Positions 11,149-22,276 of a DNA stretch of 64,000 nucleotides are shown one piece after another. A program made the translations under genes and the position numbers. How positions within the stretch are numbered: the first letter of the stretch is position 1; each line of letters starts with the position of its first letter. The notes beneath the pieces are model-generated. The model made no database searches and was not told where the DNA came from. It was given only the letters and a program-made list of their open reading frames with translations. Source of the stretch: Cannabis sativa (Eukaryota > Streptophyta > Magnoliopsida > Rosales > Cannabaceae). The stretch spans positions 15,580,136 to 15,644,135 of the forward strand of contig NC_083608.1 of the NCBI RefSeq assembly GCF_029168945.1, in the 5' to 3' direction.

Positions 11149-11890
11149 GGGTAAATATTATTTTAAATTCTTATTTTATAAAAGTTATTAATTTGACTCT
11201 TTATTTTGTTAAATGATAAATTTGACCTTATATTTAAAAAATGGGTAAATAATATTTTAGACCATGTATTTTTAAAAAGTTACCAATTGGATTCTCTGTT
11301 TTGTTAAATGACAAAATAGATCCTGTATTTTCTAAAATTGTACAATTAGGACCCTGAATTGATTTTTTGTCAAAATAAAACTTAATAATAATCCGATATA
11401 GAGATGTTATGACAAAACTAGTTGTATTTTTTGTATCTGTTCGTGTTAAAAATTATATTAAAGTTGGTTAATTAAAAAATAAAATTGTTGAAAATTGAGC
11501 TCAGTATCCTATTTGTACTATTTTGAAAAATACAGGGTCTATTTTGTCATTTAACATAATAGAGGGTCCAATTGGTAACTTTTACAAAGCATAGGGTCCA
11601 AAATGATATTTACCCATAAAAAAATAGTGTAAAATAGTACTCTGAACTGATTTTTTATTAAAATAAAAGTTAATAATAATTAATAACAAAACTGAGTACA
11701 TTATCTGCATCTGTTTGTGCTAGAAATTATCTTCTAGTTGGTTATATTCAAAAGGAATTATCGAATATTGAACGTATAGTACTATTTTATACTATTTTAG
11801 AAAATATAAGGTCTAATTTGTCATTTTATAAAATAGATAGTCTAGTCGATAATTTTTATAAAATATGGGTACTGAAATGGTATTAACCCT
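11149..11890. mobile_element. MITE, older copy split by a newer copy
   Basis: Left arm 11149-11240 (AGGGTAAATATTATTTTAAA...) and right arm 11618-11890 (...GGTATTAACCCT) are inverted copies of each other. They end in AGGGT(T)AA. The element is interrupted at 11241 by a copy of the same family. Confidence 0.8.
11241..11617. mobile_element. MITE, newer copy inserted in a relative
   Basis: 377 bp with inverted arms of about 120 bp. Left end ATGGGTAAATAATATTTTAG; right end is the inverse of ATGGGTAAATATCATTTTGG. A truncated relative in the opposite orientation lies at 22345-22621. The superfamily is not clear from the ends. Confidence 0.85.
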
Positions 11891-11914
11891 AAATATAATA
11901 AAGATCGTCAATTA

Positions 11915-12142
11915 AAAAGGCTAATTAGAATTTTTGCCCCTTTAACTTTGACATGTGCCAAATTAATGAATTATGCCCCCTGAACTTTTAAGACTGTTAA
12001 AAATTCCTCCTGAACTATTGAGATTGTTGGATTTTTAAGGACTTTTGTCCAATTTTAGTAAAAAAAGTCTAACATGGATGAAAATTCAGGGGATAAGATT
12101 TGGCACATATCAAAATTCGAAGGACATGAATATTGAAAATTA
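11915..12142. mobile_element. MITE-like inverted repeat
   Basis: Left arm TTTTTGCCCCTTTAACTTTG-ACATGTGCCAAATT and right arm, reversed, CCTTCGAATTTTGATATGTGCCAAAT match over about 60 bp. It is non-coding. Confidence 0.6.
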
Positions 12143-12465
12143 TTTTCTTTCCATTTCATTTCATTACCTCCAACCAAACGTCACTTAGTGATTTTTTGGT
12201 CCTGCCCAAAAATTTACAATAACAAGCTAGAACTACAAGCACTATAAAAGGGTACATCCATTTTACAAAATATAAACAAATAAGTTAAAAACTAGCACTT
12301 GCATCATCCTAATGTCAATGTATAACTAAGCTTAGAGTACTAATTAGTAGTCTGATCTTCACACAAACAAACCACACTCTTGTTTAAATCCTTTTCTCCA
12401 TTGCCCCTCTACCATAATAAATCCAAACTTTCAGCATAATAATTTCTCCTTTCTCTATCGTGTGT
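12143..12465 (-). repeat. segmental duplicate of B3 gene 3' end
   Basis: About 320 bp closely matching 23441-23797, that is, the last B3 coding codons plus downstream DNA, in the same orientation. The copy at 23 kb has about 35 extra bases near 23575-23610. Confidence 0.85.
12359..12465 (-). pseudogene. B3 protein C-terminal fragment
   Basis: Reads EKGEIIMLKVWIYYGRGAM and then a tail ending CGLFV-stop. The intact gene at 23692 reads EKGENIVLKVWIYYAREGQW with the tail ending CVLFV-stop. Only about 35 codons survive. The fragment stops where the transposase-related DNA begins. It is either a truncated tandem copy of the B3 gene or a piece carried with the Mutator-like element. Confidence 0.85.
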
Positions 12466-12726
12466 CAAAGAGTATCCAAAACACCACCCCAAACCAAGAA
12501 AAAAATAGGCCAATTAAATTCCTGGCCATCACCCAAAATGTGGTTCCAAATAACAACCAAAACACCACCCGAAATCAAGAAAAAAACTTGCCAGACAAAA
12601 CTGTTATAATAACCTCAAACCAAGTCTAAAACTCCATCCACTACACCACCCCAAACCAGAAAAAACAAAGGCCAGCCAGATCTCAACAAATCACCCCAAA
12701 ACAGATACCAAACAACATCCAAAACC
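12466..12726 (+). repeat. degenerate tandem CAAAACACCACCCCAAACC repeat
   Basis: Loosely repeated units of about 40-50 bp. They continue into the ORF at 12727, where they encode KTPPQTR-like repeats. This is likely the low-complexity N-terminal spacer of the transposase gene. Confidence 0.65.
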
Positions 12727-14514
12727 ATGAAAGGAGAGGGTTGTTCCAAAACACCACAAACCAGATCCCAAACACTTTCTAAAACACCTCAAAATAGTCA
12801 CATAGTAGCCCAAATACCACCTTGCACCAGATCCAAAAGTGTATCTCGAACACCACTCCAGACCAGGAAAAGAGTAAGAGAAACACCATCTAAAACACCA
12901 CCCCAAACCAGGAGGAAAAAAACCAATCAGTAGAAGATCCAAATTTTGTGAAAGAGGAATATGCTCCAAAAACCCAAGATCCAGAATTAGTTGAAGAAGG
13001 AACAACTGATCCTAGCCAATGGTGGGGGACAGTCAATGATTTATGCAGTCAAGCTTACCAAGATGATGATGGTGGTGGTGGGTATGAAGAGGGTGATGAT
13101 TTGGTCAGCTTGGTTAGTGAGGAAAAAGATGGACCAGTGCTTAAAAAGAAACACATTGAATTTAGTCCACACTTCAGCCTAAAGATATCAAGTTTAAATT
13201 ATGAATGGAATTCCCTACTGTTGGGCACTTGAGAGAAGCATTAAAGGATCATTTCATCAGCATTGATAGGCAGTACAAATATATTAACAATGATAGGTTG
13301 AGAATTAGGGTTGTATGCAAAGGAGAAGGTTGTAAATGGTTAATGTATGCTTGAAGGATGAGAGATGATTGCACTACAATGCGAATCAACAAATTTGAGG
13401 AAGAACACAGCTATGGAATTCAATGGGAGAACAGGCTGGTAGATGTTGATTGGATTGCAGAAGAGTTCTTGGAGAAGTTCAGAGCAAATCTAGCCATGTC
13501 ATTCGGTGATTTTAAGAAAGCAAATCCTAAGGGTAAGTACTCTAAACTCTCTTCCTGGACTTTTTGTCGAGCTAAGAACAAAGCTATGGCCAAGATACAT
13601 GGGACTGTTAAAGATTAATATGATATTCTGCATGATTATTGTACACAATTAGTAAAACTTAATTCTAGTAGCACAACTTTCATCAGAACAATTTAGTGAA
13701 TGATATAAGGTTTTTCGAAAGAGTTTATATATGCCTTGCAGCATGTAAATCTAGTTTCAAGTTCTGCATGCCTATCATTAGGCTAGATGGGTGCTTTTTG
13801 AAAGAATATTACAGAGGTATGTTGCTTGTAGCCATTGGTATTGATGGAAATAACAACATGTTTCCTATTGCATATGCTATAGTTGAAAAGGAAAACACTA
13901 ATAGTTGGACTTGGTTTGTGCAACTATTGAAAGAGGACCTAGATGTACAAGACACAAGATTCTTCACTTTCATTTCAGATAGACAAAAGGGGCTGAAAAG
14001 GAGTTTAGGAACAGTTTATGAAGGTTCTGAAATACAATTTTGTGTTAGGCATCTTTATGCCAACTTCAAGGAGTTTCCTGGATTGTTGTTGAAGCAAAAA
14101 TTATGAGTTTGCGCTAGAGCTACTTCAGTGAAAGAATTCAAAAGGAGAACGAATGAATTGAATGAGACTAATGCTGCAGCTTTTGATTGGTTGTCCAAAA
14201 AGTCACCATCTAAATAGACCAAGTCCCATTTTAGGACTTCCACTAAGTGTGATATGTTGCTGAATAATCTTTGTGAGAGTTTCAACTCAGCCATACTGGA
14301 TGGAAGAGACAAGGCAATCATAACTCTGTTAGAGTATGTTCATTACTGGTTGATGGATAGAATGAGAAAGCAAAGAGAAAATGTCAGTGTACAAAGTCTG
14401 TTGGAAGATTGTTTGAATCATTGGAAGACAACTTGCTCTCTTAGTCTTCTGCCTATTCATGTTGTTATGATAGTACTGCATGGTCAAGATATCTTGTTTT
14501 TCCCACTGTTCTAA
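12727..14514 (+). pseudogene. Mutator-like (MULE) transposase pseudogene
   Basis: Broken reading frame of a DDE transposase. 12727-12933: Lys/Thr/Pro repeat region. 12948-13180: acidic segment, joined after a 1-base shift near 12920. 13200-13618: MuDR N-terminal domain (FPTVGHLREALKDHF, CKGEGCKW, then RINKFEEEHSYG) with a TGA near 13354. 13696-14106: MULE catalytic domain with the first Asp in RLDGCFLK, the second in FISDRQKG and the CxxH in FCVRHL. The third acidic residue is in NNLCESFN, after further stops. The C-terminus is missing. It would have bound and cut terminal inverted repeats; it is inactive now. Confidence 0.85.
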
Positions 14515-14845
14515 TTAAGATTATCAAATATGAACTTCATTCTTTATGTATATTTGCTTTTCTGTTGAAATTTGACTTGTGGTTTTCCATGTGAGAAAAG
14601 GTGCTGAGAAGCCTCTGCTTCCACTGGACAAGGCAGGTGAGCATGAAGAGAAAGAGAAGTCTAAGCCAGTATCATACTCGTATTCATTTTTCCACCTCAT
14701 TTTCTCTCTAGCTAGTATGTATTCGGCAATGCTTCTAACTGGGTGGTCGACCTCAGTTGGTGCGAGCGGGAAGTTGGTGGATGTCGGATGGCCATCTGTG
14801 TGGATAAGGATTATAACTGGTTGGTCATATGTTAATTAGTTTTAT
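14515..14845 (+). pseudogene. serine incorporator (SERINC/TMS) C-terminal gene fragment
   Basis: From about 14601 the plus strand reads AEKPLLPLDKAGEHEEKEKS, then FFHLIFSLASMYSAMLLTGW and VDVGWPSVWIRIITGW. This is the conserved end of plant serine incorporator membrane proteins, which bring serine into membrane lipids. The fragment begins after an AG that looks like a splice acceptor (14515-14600 intron-like). It ends after ITGW, before the last transmembrane segment. It lacks the first nine or so membrane segments. It abuts the truncated MULE transposase, so it may be captured host DNA. Confidence 0.8.
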
Positions 14846-15652
14846 TTAAGTTTTTGTTTACTATAAATATAAATATTAAGCCCTCACTCAATTTGGTACT
14901 TTGCTTACGCTCGTCTATTCTATATTTGTCTTGCTATAATTTTGGATAATTTGCGTTGTGCTATGTAAATAAAATGGTTATGGTGAATGATTGAATTGTG
15001 ACAGTTGTGTGTACTGTTGATCATATATTTCCTAAATGTACTAATATGGTAACTATTGTGTGCTGAGTCTCAATGTGTTTCAATGAAGAAAAACTCTTTT
15101 GGGTTTCGATGGGGAATATGAGATTAATGTTGTTGGGTGGCCACTGTTTCAATATTGGCCTACTTATATAATTAAAGATAATTTAGGGTCTTAATTATAT
15201 TTTCTAATTCTCCTAACTCTTGTAATTACCAAGTACAGATTTACACAATTTATTTTTCTGTTATTATTAATTTATAAATAATTACTAAATACTAATTTAC
15301 ATATTTGAAAATAGAGTGTAATTAGTAATTAGTAATTACACAACTTCTAAACACGTTCTATAGAGAGATTATTGTTTAACATTTTATATTGTTTATTCAT
15401 ATATTCCATTTTTTCCCACTATTAAGTTTATAAGTTATCCATAGAATCTTATGCAAAGTAAACTTGGGACGCACTAATTAACTTAACATATGATCAAGAG
15501 AAACAATGCGTTCGAATAATCCCTTATAAAAACTATCACAGAAGAGTTTTATGGGAGAATTATCATATTGATGATTTGACTAGAAAAATGAAAACCAAAT
15601 TTAAGCCTCTTAAGCTTTATAGTCAAAGAAAATGAGACTTCATATGAAATTC
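14846..15652. other. intergenic AT-rich DNA
   Basis: No gene seen. At about 15180-15360 GTAATTAC-rich text resembles, loosely, the MITE at 21163. Confidence 0.5.
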
Positions 15653-16103
15653 TGTGGAAGTTGATCCTCTAAACCAACTCTTTATCTAACTCACCTAAAC
15701 CAACTAACTTAATTAACTTTCTGTTATGTTAGTTAATTAGTTAGAGGGTCAAGAACAAGGGGTGTACTCGGGTTGATAGAGAGAAAACTGTGACTGTTTT
15801 CTCTGGTGTGTGTCGAGTACCAATAGAGTTGTGATTGCTCTGGTTCTTGTAATTGTATTGATGCTCTCTTATTCACATATTAATGAAGAATTAGTGATGT
15901 TTTTCAGCTGGAGTATGGCCAGGGATCATGTTGATCTCTAGGACCGGAACCAGGATAAAATCTTGTGTTGTTCTTTGATTGATTTCTAGTTTGATTCATT
16001 GGGTTGATTAATTGGTTTATGTTCATTATTATTGTCCAAATTGTGAGTTTATTGCAGGTTTTATGATTGAATCCTCAAAGTTATTTCTGCTGGAATTACA
16101 ACA
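15653..16103 (+). mobile_element. solo LTR, probably Copia
   Basis: 451 bp starting TGTGGAAGTTGA and ending GGAATTACAACA, flanked by a perfect duplication AATTC (15648-15652 and 16104-16108). No internal region follows. The text around 15890-15960 (TTAATGAAGAA...GGCCAGGGATCATG...ACCAGGATAAAATCTTGTG) is of the kind found in plant Copia LTRs. The strand is inferred from that text. Confidence 0.85.
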
Positions 16104-18162
16104 AATTCCAATAACCAATTCTGCATTGTAAAGCTAGATCAATCTATTAAATCATGTAGACACAAAAGTTTCAAGTCATTTCTTATTAAGGAGGTACTAA
16201 GCAAGAAAACATCAATGAAAACAACAGCAAAGTAAACCATTATATCCCTATTATCTTAAATTAAAAAAAAAAAAAAAAAAAAAAAGGGAAAGGCTGAAGG
16301 CTAAAGGCCACCAAAATAGAAAATTAAACAAAGGAAGGTTCTCTCCCACATGATTATGTCCTCAACAAAATCACAGGCAGCCAAGTATGAAGACACAATC
16401 TTTTTATCCAAGCAAGCAATAATAGCTGCAATTATAAATTTCATAAATTAGCCAAAATACAGAAACTAATATATACTCAAATCATATTTAAAATTAATTT
16501 ATTGTTCACATTCATCTTAGTATATGAAATTACTTCATTTTAAGATCTTGTTGGAGGTTATGAGGTCCTTAGTCACAGGTCTACTTTATTTAACCTTAAC
16601 CGTCTCTGATTACACATGTTAAATCTTGTTGATGTTAATAATAAGACTAATACATTCATTTTGAAGGCTATACACTTATTGAAGTTACATTAACATCATT
16701 CTCCAAATTCTCCCAAGAGTATCCTAATTATATACAAATTTACTAGAGCATCAAATCTCTCATGAAATCAAATTATATACTGATTTATCTATTGCTTAAT
16801 TACTGTGCTAGAAATACATACCGGTATATTAAGTAGCTTAATTATAAACTCCACACAAGAATTTCCCTCTTCACAAAACAATAATCAAATGATTATAACT
16901 ACCTTTCTCTTAATAATACTTAATCAAATTACTACCCGACTAATTAAAGATACAAATCAAATCAAACAATAAGGAAAATACAACTAGCAACTACTTCTTA
17001 TTACTTGTGGCCTATTCCAATGCCTGAACGTGTTAGCTATATAATATAGAGATAGAATGGTTCATAGACAATTATTTGAAAGCCTTTCATTTCAAATTAA
17101 TAATATAACTTTTACCATTTTTTTTTAATTGAGACTTCTACAAAATAAAATTAAATATAGAGAAATTATGTATTAGTACAAGTATAAGAAATGAAAAATA
17201 AATAAAAATAAAAATATAATATCTATAAATTGTTCACAAGTTACACGTGACCATGTGATCATGGTCCTTTGTAATTGACTAAAATTTATAGACAAGTTAT
17301 TAATTTTTTTTGAAATAATATTAATTTCATAGAATTAAATATGTAGTATTCTAGCAAAGGATTTTGAAAAAAGGTAATGAATATTTGTTCCAAAAAAAAA
17401 AATATTGGATATGGTTTTCTAAAAAATGTTTGAAATATGTAACTTTATATTGCGTTGTTCTTTCCTGTAATGATATATGTATTGTATACTCATAAATTAC
17501 ACACAAAGACACTCACACATATGGTAAACTTGCTCGACAACAACATAATTATAATAATCATAAGCTAATAAATGAATTGAAATGGTAAAGATTACTCTAT
17601 TTTACTTATAGAGAATGAGCTAAAAACAAAGAAGTCATCAAATTAAAACTGGTGTTTGGATAAAAAAAAATAAGAAGTCTTTTTTTTTTATTATTTTAAG
17701 ATTTTTATAAGAAAAACTTGGAAGCTATTTTTAAAAATTAAAATAACTTACATAACTCTTAATTTACTCAGAAACTATTTTTTTAATGATAGTTACCCAA
17801 ATAATAAAAATAAAGAATTTTTTTATTTTTACACTTTAAAACAATTTTTTTTTTTTTTACATTTTTACGGAATTCTATATAGAATTCTCTATTGCAACTA
17901 ACACTATAACTTAAATTGCAACAAAAAAATCGTATAGAAACATTTATTGCAACTAGCACTGCAATCACTTTAGAAATCCAAACAGTAAGTTTAAAACATT
18001 AAATTAAATATATATATATATATTTATATATATAATAATTCCCCTAAAAATAAATCAATGTCTACTTATTTTATATTTCTATTTATAAACAAAACTAAAA
18101 ATTTTAGCAAAATGGAAATATATAGAAAAAGGAACAATTGACTTCTTACCAACAACTATTGC
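16104..18162. other. intergenic region downstream of the receptor-like gene
   Basis: AT-rich. It holds a poly-A run (about 16263-16285), long A/T tracts and an AT microsatellite (about 18007-18032). No gene recognised. Confidence 0.55.
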
Positions 18163-20799
18163 TTAGCCTCTGATCATCATCTCTCTCAGTCTTGTTCTAG
18201 AGAAGTAAATCAACCATGCCAGTCGCGTCCTTGGGATCACTATCTCCCCAAGAGAGACTCCAATAACAAACCCGCTAACAAGTCCCGCCAAAACAAAATT
18301 CCAATCAATTTCAATTGGAGAATCAGAATCAACATTTTTATTTAAAGCAGATGGTGGTGGGAGCATCATGTTTTCACATTTCTTCAATAATGGTTCACCA
18401 CACAGTCCTTGATTACCCTCAAATGAGTTTTCAAACGTCTGGAATTGGTTCCCTCGCGGTATAAGACCAGTGAGATTGTTATAAGACACATCAAACTTTT
18501 GGAGAAAGTTTAGTTCAGCTAGTTGCTGAGGGATCTGTCCTGACAGTTGGTTTTGAGAGAGGTCTAAGGATTCCAGTTCTGTTAATGTCCCCAACGATGG
18601 TGGAATGTGACCGCTGAGCGCATTGTTTGAAAGGTTGAGCGAGTAGAGAGCCTTTAAGATTCCAATGGATTGAGGAATCTGACCACTGAATTTGTTGCTT
18701 GATAAATCAATCACTGCTAGATTTGTTGGGATTTTCCCATAATGTGTTGCCACACTTTTCAACACAAATGTTGTTGAATAATCATATTCACTGAGCTCAT
18801 AATTAAAACTCAAGGTGTCATTTTCCCATGCATTCATATATGTCAAATTGCTGAGCTTGAAATCTTTCATAGCATTCCAAATGAGCATATATTCATGTGG
18901 CAATGCCCCTGTGAAATAATTGTGAGACACATCAATAATTTGCAGCCTTGGAAACTCAGTAGTAGTGCTTTGAGGTTTTCTTATAACTCCATGAAATTTG
19001 TTTGCCCTTAGCATAACAACTTTTAATAGAGGAAAGCTCCCCAACCAAGTGGGGAAGACATCACTAATTTGATTGAAAGAGAAATCAAGATATTCAAGAT
19101 TCATACAAGTTGAGATTGGTGGTCGAAGTTTTCCTTGAAAATGATTGTGACTAAAATCCACCATACTCAACTCGCTTTCCTGCTGACATTCAAGGGGAAT
19201 TGTGCCATGAAAAGAGTTATTTCTCAAATTCAAAGCAATTAGGGAGTCATTATTGATCAAACTGCCTAAACAAGATGGAAATTCGCCACTGAAATTGTTA
19301 CTTGACAAATCAAGGACTGCAATTGAAGTCAAATTGCATATAGACATGGGAATTTCACCACTTAGATTATTGTTAGAGACATCGTAATGTTTGATAGATG
19401 ATGGTGGAATCGGTAGTTGTCCTTGCAACGAATTATCTTGCATTTCTAACAAATGTAAACTAGACCAAGGTAGCTTGATTGTGTGGTTATGAAATCCTGT
19501 TATCCAATTATTGGATAAATGTATCGCTTCCAAGGTTTGAATACTCATCAGATTTTGGGGAATTTGACCAACTATATTATTATATGAAAGATCCAACTCT
19601 ACAAGATTAGTTTGATGGCCAATAAATTTGGGAAACTTGCTTAAGTTGCAATGAGCAAACGCTAGAGAATAAAATTTTGGAAGTGTGGTGTTAGGATCTA
19701 TTTTTGTTTCATCAATGAGTAAGGAAATCATATTGTTGCCTAGATCAAGGTCACTGAGTTTTCTCAGTTTAAGAAAAGAATCTAGCTGCAATGGACCACT
19801 TAAAATGTTTTCCCCCAGAGAGAGACTCTCAAGATCACTGAGTTTGGACAATGATGGTGGAACTGAACCACTCAAACTGTTTGAAGAAAATCCCATATAC
19901 GATAATTCACTGAGATTTCCAAACCAAGAAGGGATTGGCCCAGAAATTCGATTGCTTGTTATTTTTATAAAGGAAAGTTGTGTGAGATTTCGGAAAGAAG
20001 ATGGGATGTAACCTGTGAAATCATTCTCTTTGAGGTTTAACAAATTGAGTTGGGTTAATTTACCAAGTGAAGGTGGAATAGGCCCATACAATCCACAACC
20101 CCCTAGACTAAGATGTGTCAAAGAGGTCAAATTTGTTAAAGACTCACCTAATTCATAGGCAATGTGGACAGTTGTTAGGAAAAGAGAATCCAAATCAGTT
20201 AAGTTTTGGAATATGCTTTTAGAATTGGGATTGATTTTCAAAAGATACACAAGCACTGGATCTTTTCCACCAACATTATATGACAAGTCAAGATAAATTA
20301 ACTTAGACAAAAGTGAAATTTCAGAAGGAATCTCACCTTGGAAGTAAGAAGAACCCAAGTGAAGATATAGCAACTTCGAAAGTGTGCCTATGGCAGTAGG
20401 AATCGGAGAGAAAGTGAAGTTATTATAACCAAGATCAAGCATTTGGAGATGAACAAGGTGAAAGAGAGTGCTGTTGGAGTTGATAGAGCCGTAGAGACAA
20501 GAACCATCGAGGTAAAGACTAATGACATGACCAGTTACCATGTCACATTCAACACCATCCCATAAACAACAATCGGTACCATTTGATCCCCATGTTGATG
20601 TCGTTGGATGGAGATGATAGTGATCAGGTCTAAGCCGACAATCTATTTCATAGCTTTGATTGAAATGGATCAAAGCATTCCTCTCTTTCTCATGACAAGA
20701 AGGTTGCATAGAATTAGCAAAAGGATGATGAAAGAGTAGGAGAATATGAAGCAATACATTAAGCTTTAAAAGCATCATAACTAATAAGGAAAGAGCCAT
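18163..20799 (-). CDS. LRR receptor-like protein, Cf-type (RLP)
   Basis: Intact single-exon gene of 878 residues starting at ATG. Residues 1-30 are a signal peptide. An LRR N-terminal cap follows (CHEKERNALIHFNQS, WGSNGTDCCLWDGVECD). Then come about 25 extracellular LRRs of the LxxLxLSxNxxSGxIP type. A non-LRR island at about 645-700 (YMLIWNAMKDFKLSN...YDYSTTFVLKS) sits before the last four repeats. The C-terminus has an acidic juxtamembrane part, one membrane helix with GxxxG-type glycines (about 836-854) and a short basic tail. There is no kinase domain. Members of this family sense pathogen or developmental ligands at the plasma membrane and signal with SOBIR1-like partner kinases (family knowledge). 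The ligand cannot be told from the sequence. Confidence 0.95.
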   Translation of the reverse strand: MALSLLVMMLLKLNVLLHILLLFHHPFANSMQPSCHEKERNALIHFNQSYEIDCRLRPDHYHLHPTTSTWGSNGTDCCLWDGVECDMVTGHVISLYLDGSCLYGSINSNSTLFHLVHLQMLDLGYNNFTFSPIPTAIGTLSKLLYLHLGSSYFQGEIPSEISLLSKLIYLDLSYNVGGKDPVLVYLLKINPNSKSIFQNLTDLDSLFLTTVHIAYELGESLTNLTSLTHLSLGGCGLYGPIPPSLGKLTQLNLLNLKENDFTGYIPSSFRNLTQLSFIKITSNRISGPIPSWFGNLSELSYMGFSSNSLSGSVPPSLSKLSDLESLSLGENILSGPLQLDSFLKLRKLSDLDLGNNMISLLIDETKIDPNTTLPKFYSLAFAHCNLSKFPKFIGHQTNLVELDLSYNNIVGQIPQNLMSIQTLEAIHLSNNWITGFHNHTIKLPWSSLHLLEMQDNSLQGQLPIPPSSIKHYDVSNNNLSGEIPMSICNLTSIAVLDLSSNNFSGEFPSCLGSLINNDSLIALNLRNNSFHGTIPLECQQESELSMVDFSHNHFQGKLRPPISTCMNLEYLDFSFNQISDVFPTWLGSFPLLKVVMLRANKFHGVIRKPQSTTTEFPRLQIIDVSHNYFTGALPHEYMLIWNAMKDFKLSNLTYMNAWENDTLSFNYELSEYDYSTTFVLKSVATHYGKIPTNLAVIDLSSNKFSGQIPQSIGILKALYSLNLSNNALSGHIPPSLGTLTELESLDLSQNQLSGQIPQQLAELNFLQKFDVSYNNLTGLIPRGNQFQTFENSFEGNQGLCGEPLLKKCENMMLPPPSALNKNVDSDSPIEIDWNFVLAGLVSGFVIGVSLGEIVIPRTRLAWLIYFSRTRLREMMIRG

Positions 20800-20857
20800 A
20801 GTATATAGTACTAGTTCTAACTTAGTTGTTTATGATGAATTGGTAGCTATTCCCTTC

Positions 20858-20870
20858 CTTTATGTATAGG
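20858..20870 (-). promoter_or_regulatory. candidate TATA box of the receptor-like gene
   Basis: Minus strand CCTATACATAAAG about 60 bp upstream of the ATG. Position and composition fit, but this is a weak call. Confidence 0.4.
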
Positions 20871-21162
20871 CAGAAATAATATTGATATGTTATCTCCATT
20901 TAGTCAAATTTTTGGCGTGTACAGTACATGATTGGCGGGGCTGATTATTACATGAATATTATTAAGTCTTCACCACATGCATTGAATGAACCAATTCGAT
21001 CGTATTTACCACGTCGAAGCTACGACAAAAATGTACAGTTGTGCATGCATGACTCATTCGTCATTTCCTCTCATTAAAACTATAGCTCCTAATTAAGATT
21101 TTTGTTGCAAAGATTACTCCTTTTATGTACAATATAATGAAAAGGCATCTTTTAGACTTTTA
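20871..21162. other. upstream region of the receptor-like gene
   Basis: About 290 bp before the first MITE. No further gene seen. Confidence 0.5.
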
Positions 21163-21572
21163 GGGTGTGTTTGGAAGTAACTTTGTAATTGGTAAGGTAA
21201 TTACTAGGGTGGTAATTACACAGTCTAATAATTACACTATATTTTAAAATGCAATGTGTGTTTGGATATGAGGTGGTAATTACATATGAATTCCTAATAT
21301 CTTGTTTGGCAAAATAGTTAGTAATTATATGGGAAAATAATATTTTTTTAGTAGCTAATGTTTAATATGGAAAGTTTTTAGTAATTACACAGTGTAATTA
21401 CATTCAATTCTCATGGGGGGCCGGCCTTGAGAATTGGAGAGTGTAATTAGAACCCCTCAATTACTTCCAATTACACAGTTACACTGTAATTACATGGTCA
21501 CACAAACATGTCAAATTGTGTAATTACCTCTAATTACACACAAATCCAATTATATTGTGGCTTTCCAAACGC
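21163..21572. mobile_element. MITE, PIF/Harbinger (Tourist)-like
   Basis: 410 bp. Starts GGGTGTGTTTGGAAG and ends, reversed, GCGTTTGGAAAG. TTA flanks both sides (21160-21162 and 21573-21575). The interior is rich in GTAATTACAC palindromes. Confidence 0.7.
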
Positions 21573-21575
21573 TTA

Positions 21576-22276
21576 GGGCCCGTTTGGCACAGCTTTTAAA
21601 AAAACTAAAAGCTGCTTTTTGAAAAAGTTGTGATAAAAGTGTGTTTGATAAACAGTGAAAAACAGCTTTTTGAAGAATTTTTGGAAAGCCTGCAGCTAAA
21701 AGCTAAAGCTGCTCCAACCCAACTTTAGAAAAAGTTATTTTGATTAAAAGACTATAATAATTTTTTTATACGTACTAAAACCATATTTACTTATTTATTA
21801 CGTATTAAAAAAAATTAAATAAACTAATTATAATAAAATAAATAATTATTAAATCTCTTTTTTTAAAAAAGAAAAATAATTTATATTTTATTTTATTGTT
21901 AACAAACAACATCCACTTACAATTTTTCTTATATACTTGAGTTTCTATGTTTTTTTTTACATTTGATAAAACATAATAAAAAAATACTTTAAATAATTTT
22001 TATCAAATGCATATAAATTTCTATTTAAAAAAAATTAAAAATATATATAAAAAAAAATATTATATAAAATAAGTTTTTACATATTTGTCATTATAATAAA
22101 CTAGATTATAACATTATCATTATCATTATAATAGATCTTAACAACTCACAGTACTTTGAAATTTATAATTTACCAAACACTCAGCTCAGCTTTTTTCTAC
22201 AGTACCTGAAGCTGCTTTTTCTCACAGCACAGCTACAACTGTTTTTTCCCACAACACAGTTGTGTCAAACTGGCCC
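21576..22276. mobile_element. MITE, PIF/Harbinger (Tourist)-like, 701 bp
   Basis: Ends GGGCCCGTTTGGCACAGC and, reversed, GGGCCAGTTTGACACAAC. TTA target duplication at 21573-21575 and 22277-22279. AGCTTTT/AAAAGCT inverted motifs lie near both ends. It is non-coding. Confidence 0.8.

Noticed and set aside
12691..13005. 104-codon minus ORF rich in Trp/Cys/Gly
   Set aside because: It is the reverse of the KTPP repeat region of the transposase.
16290..16440. open minus-strand frame with AIIACLDKKIVSSYLAACDF
   Set aside because: It reads well but I cannot place it in a family and it lacks start and neighbours; too little to annotate.
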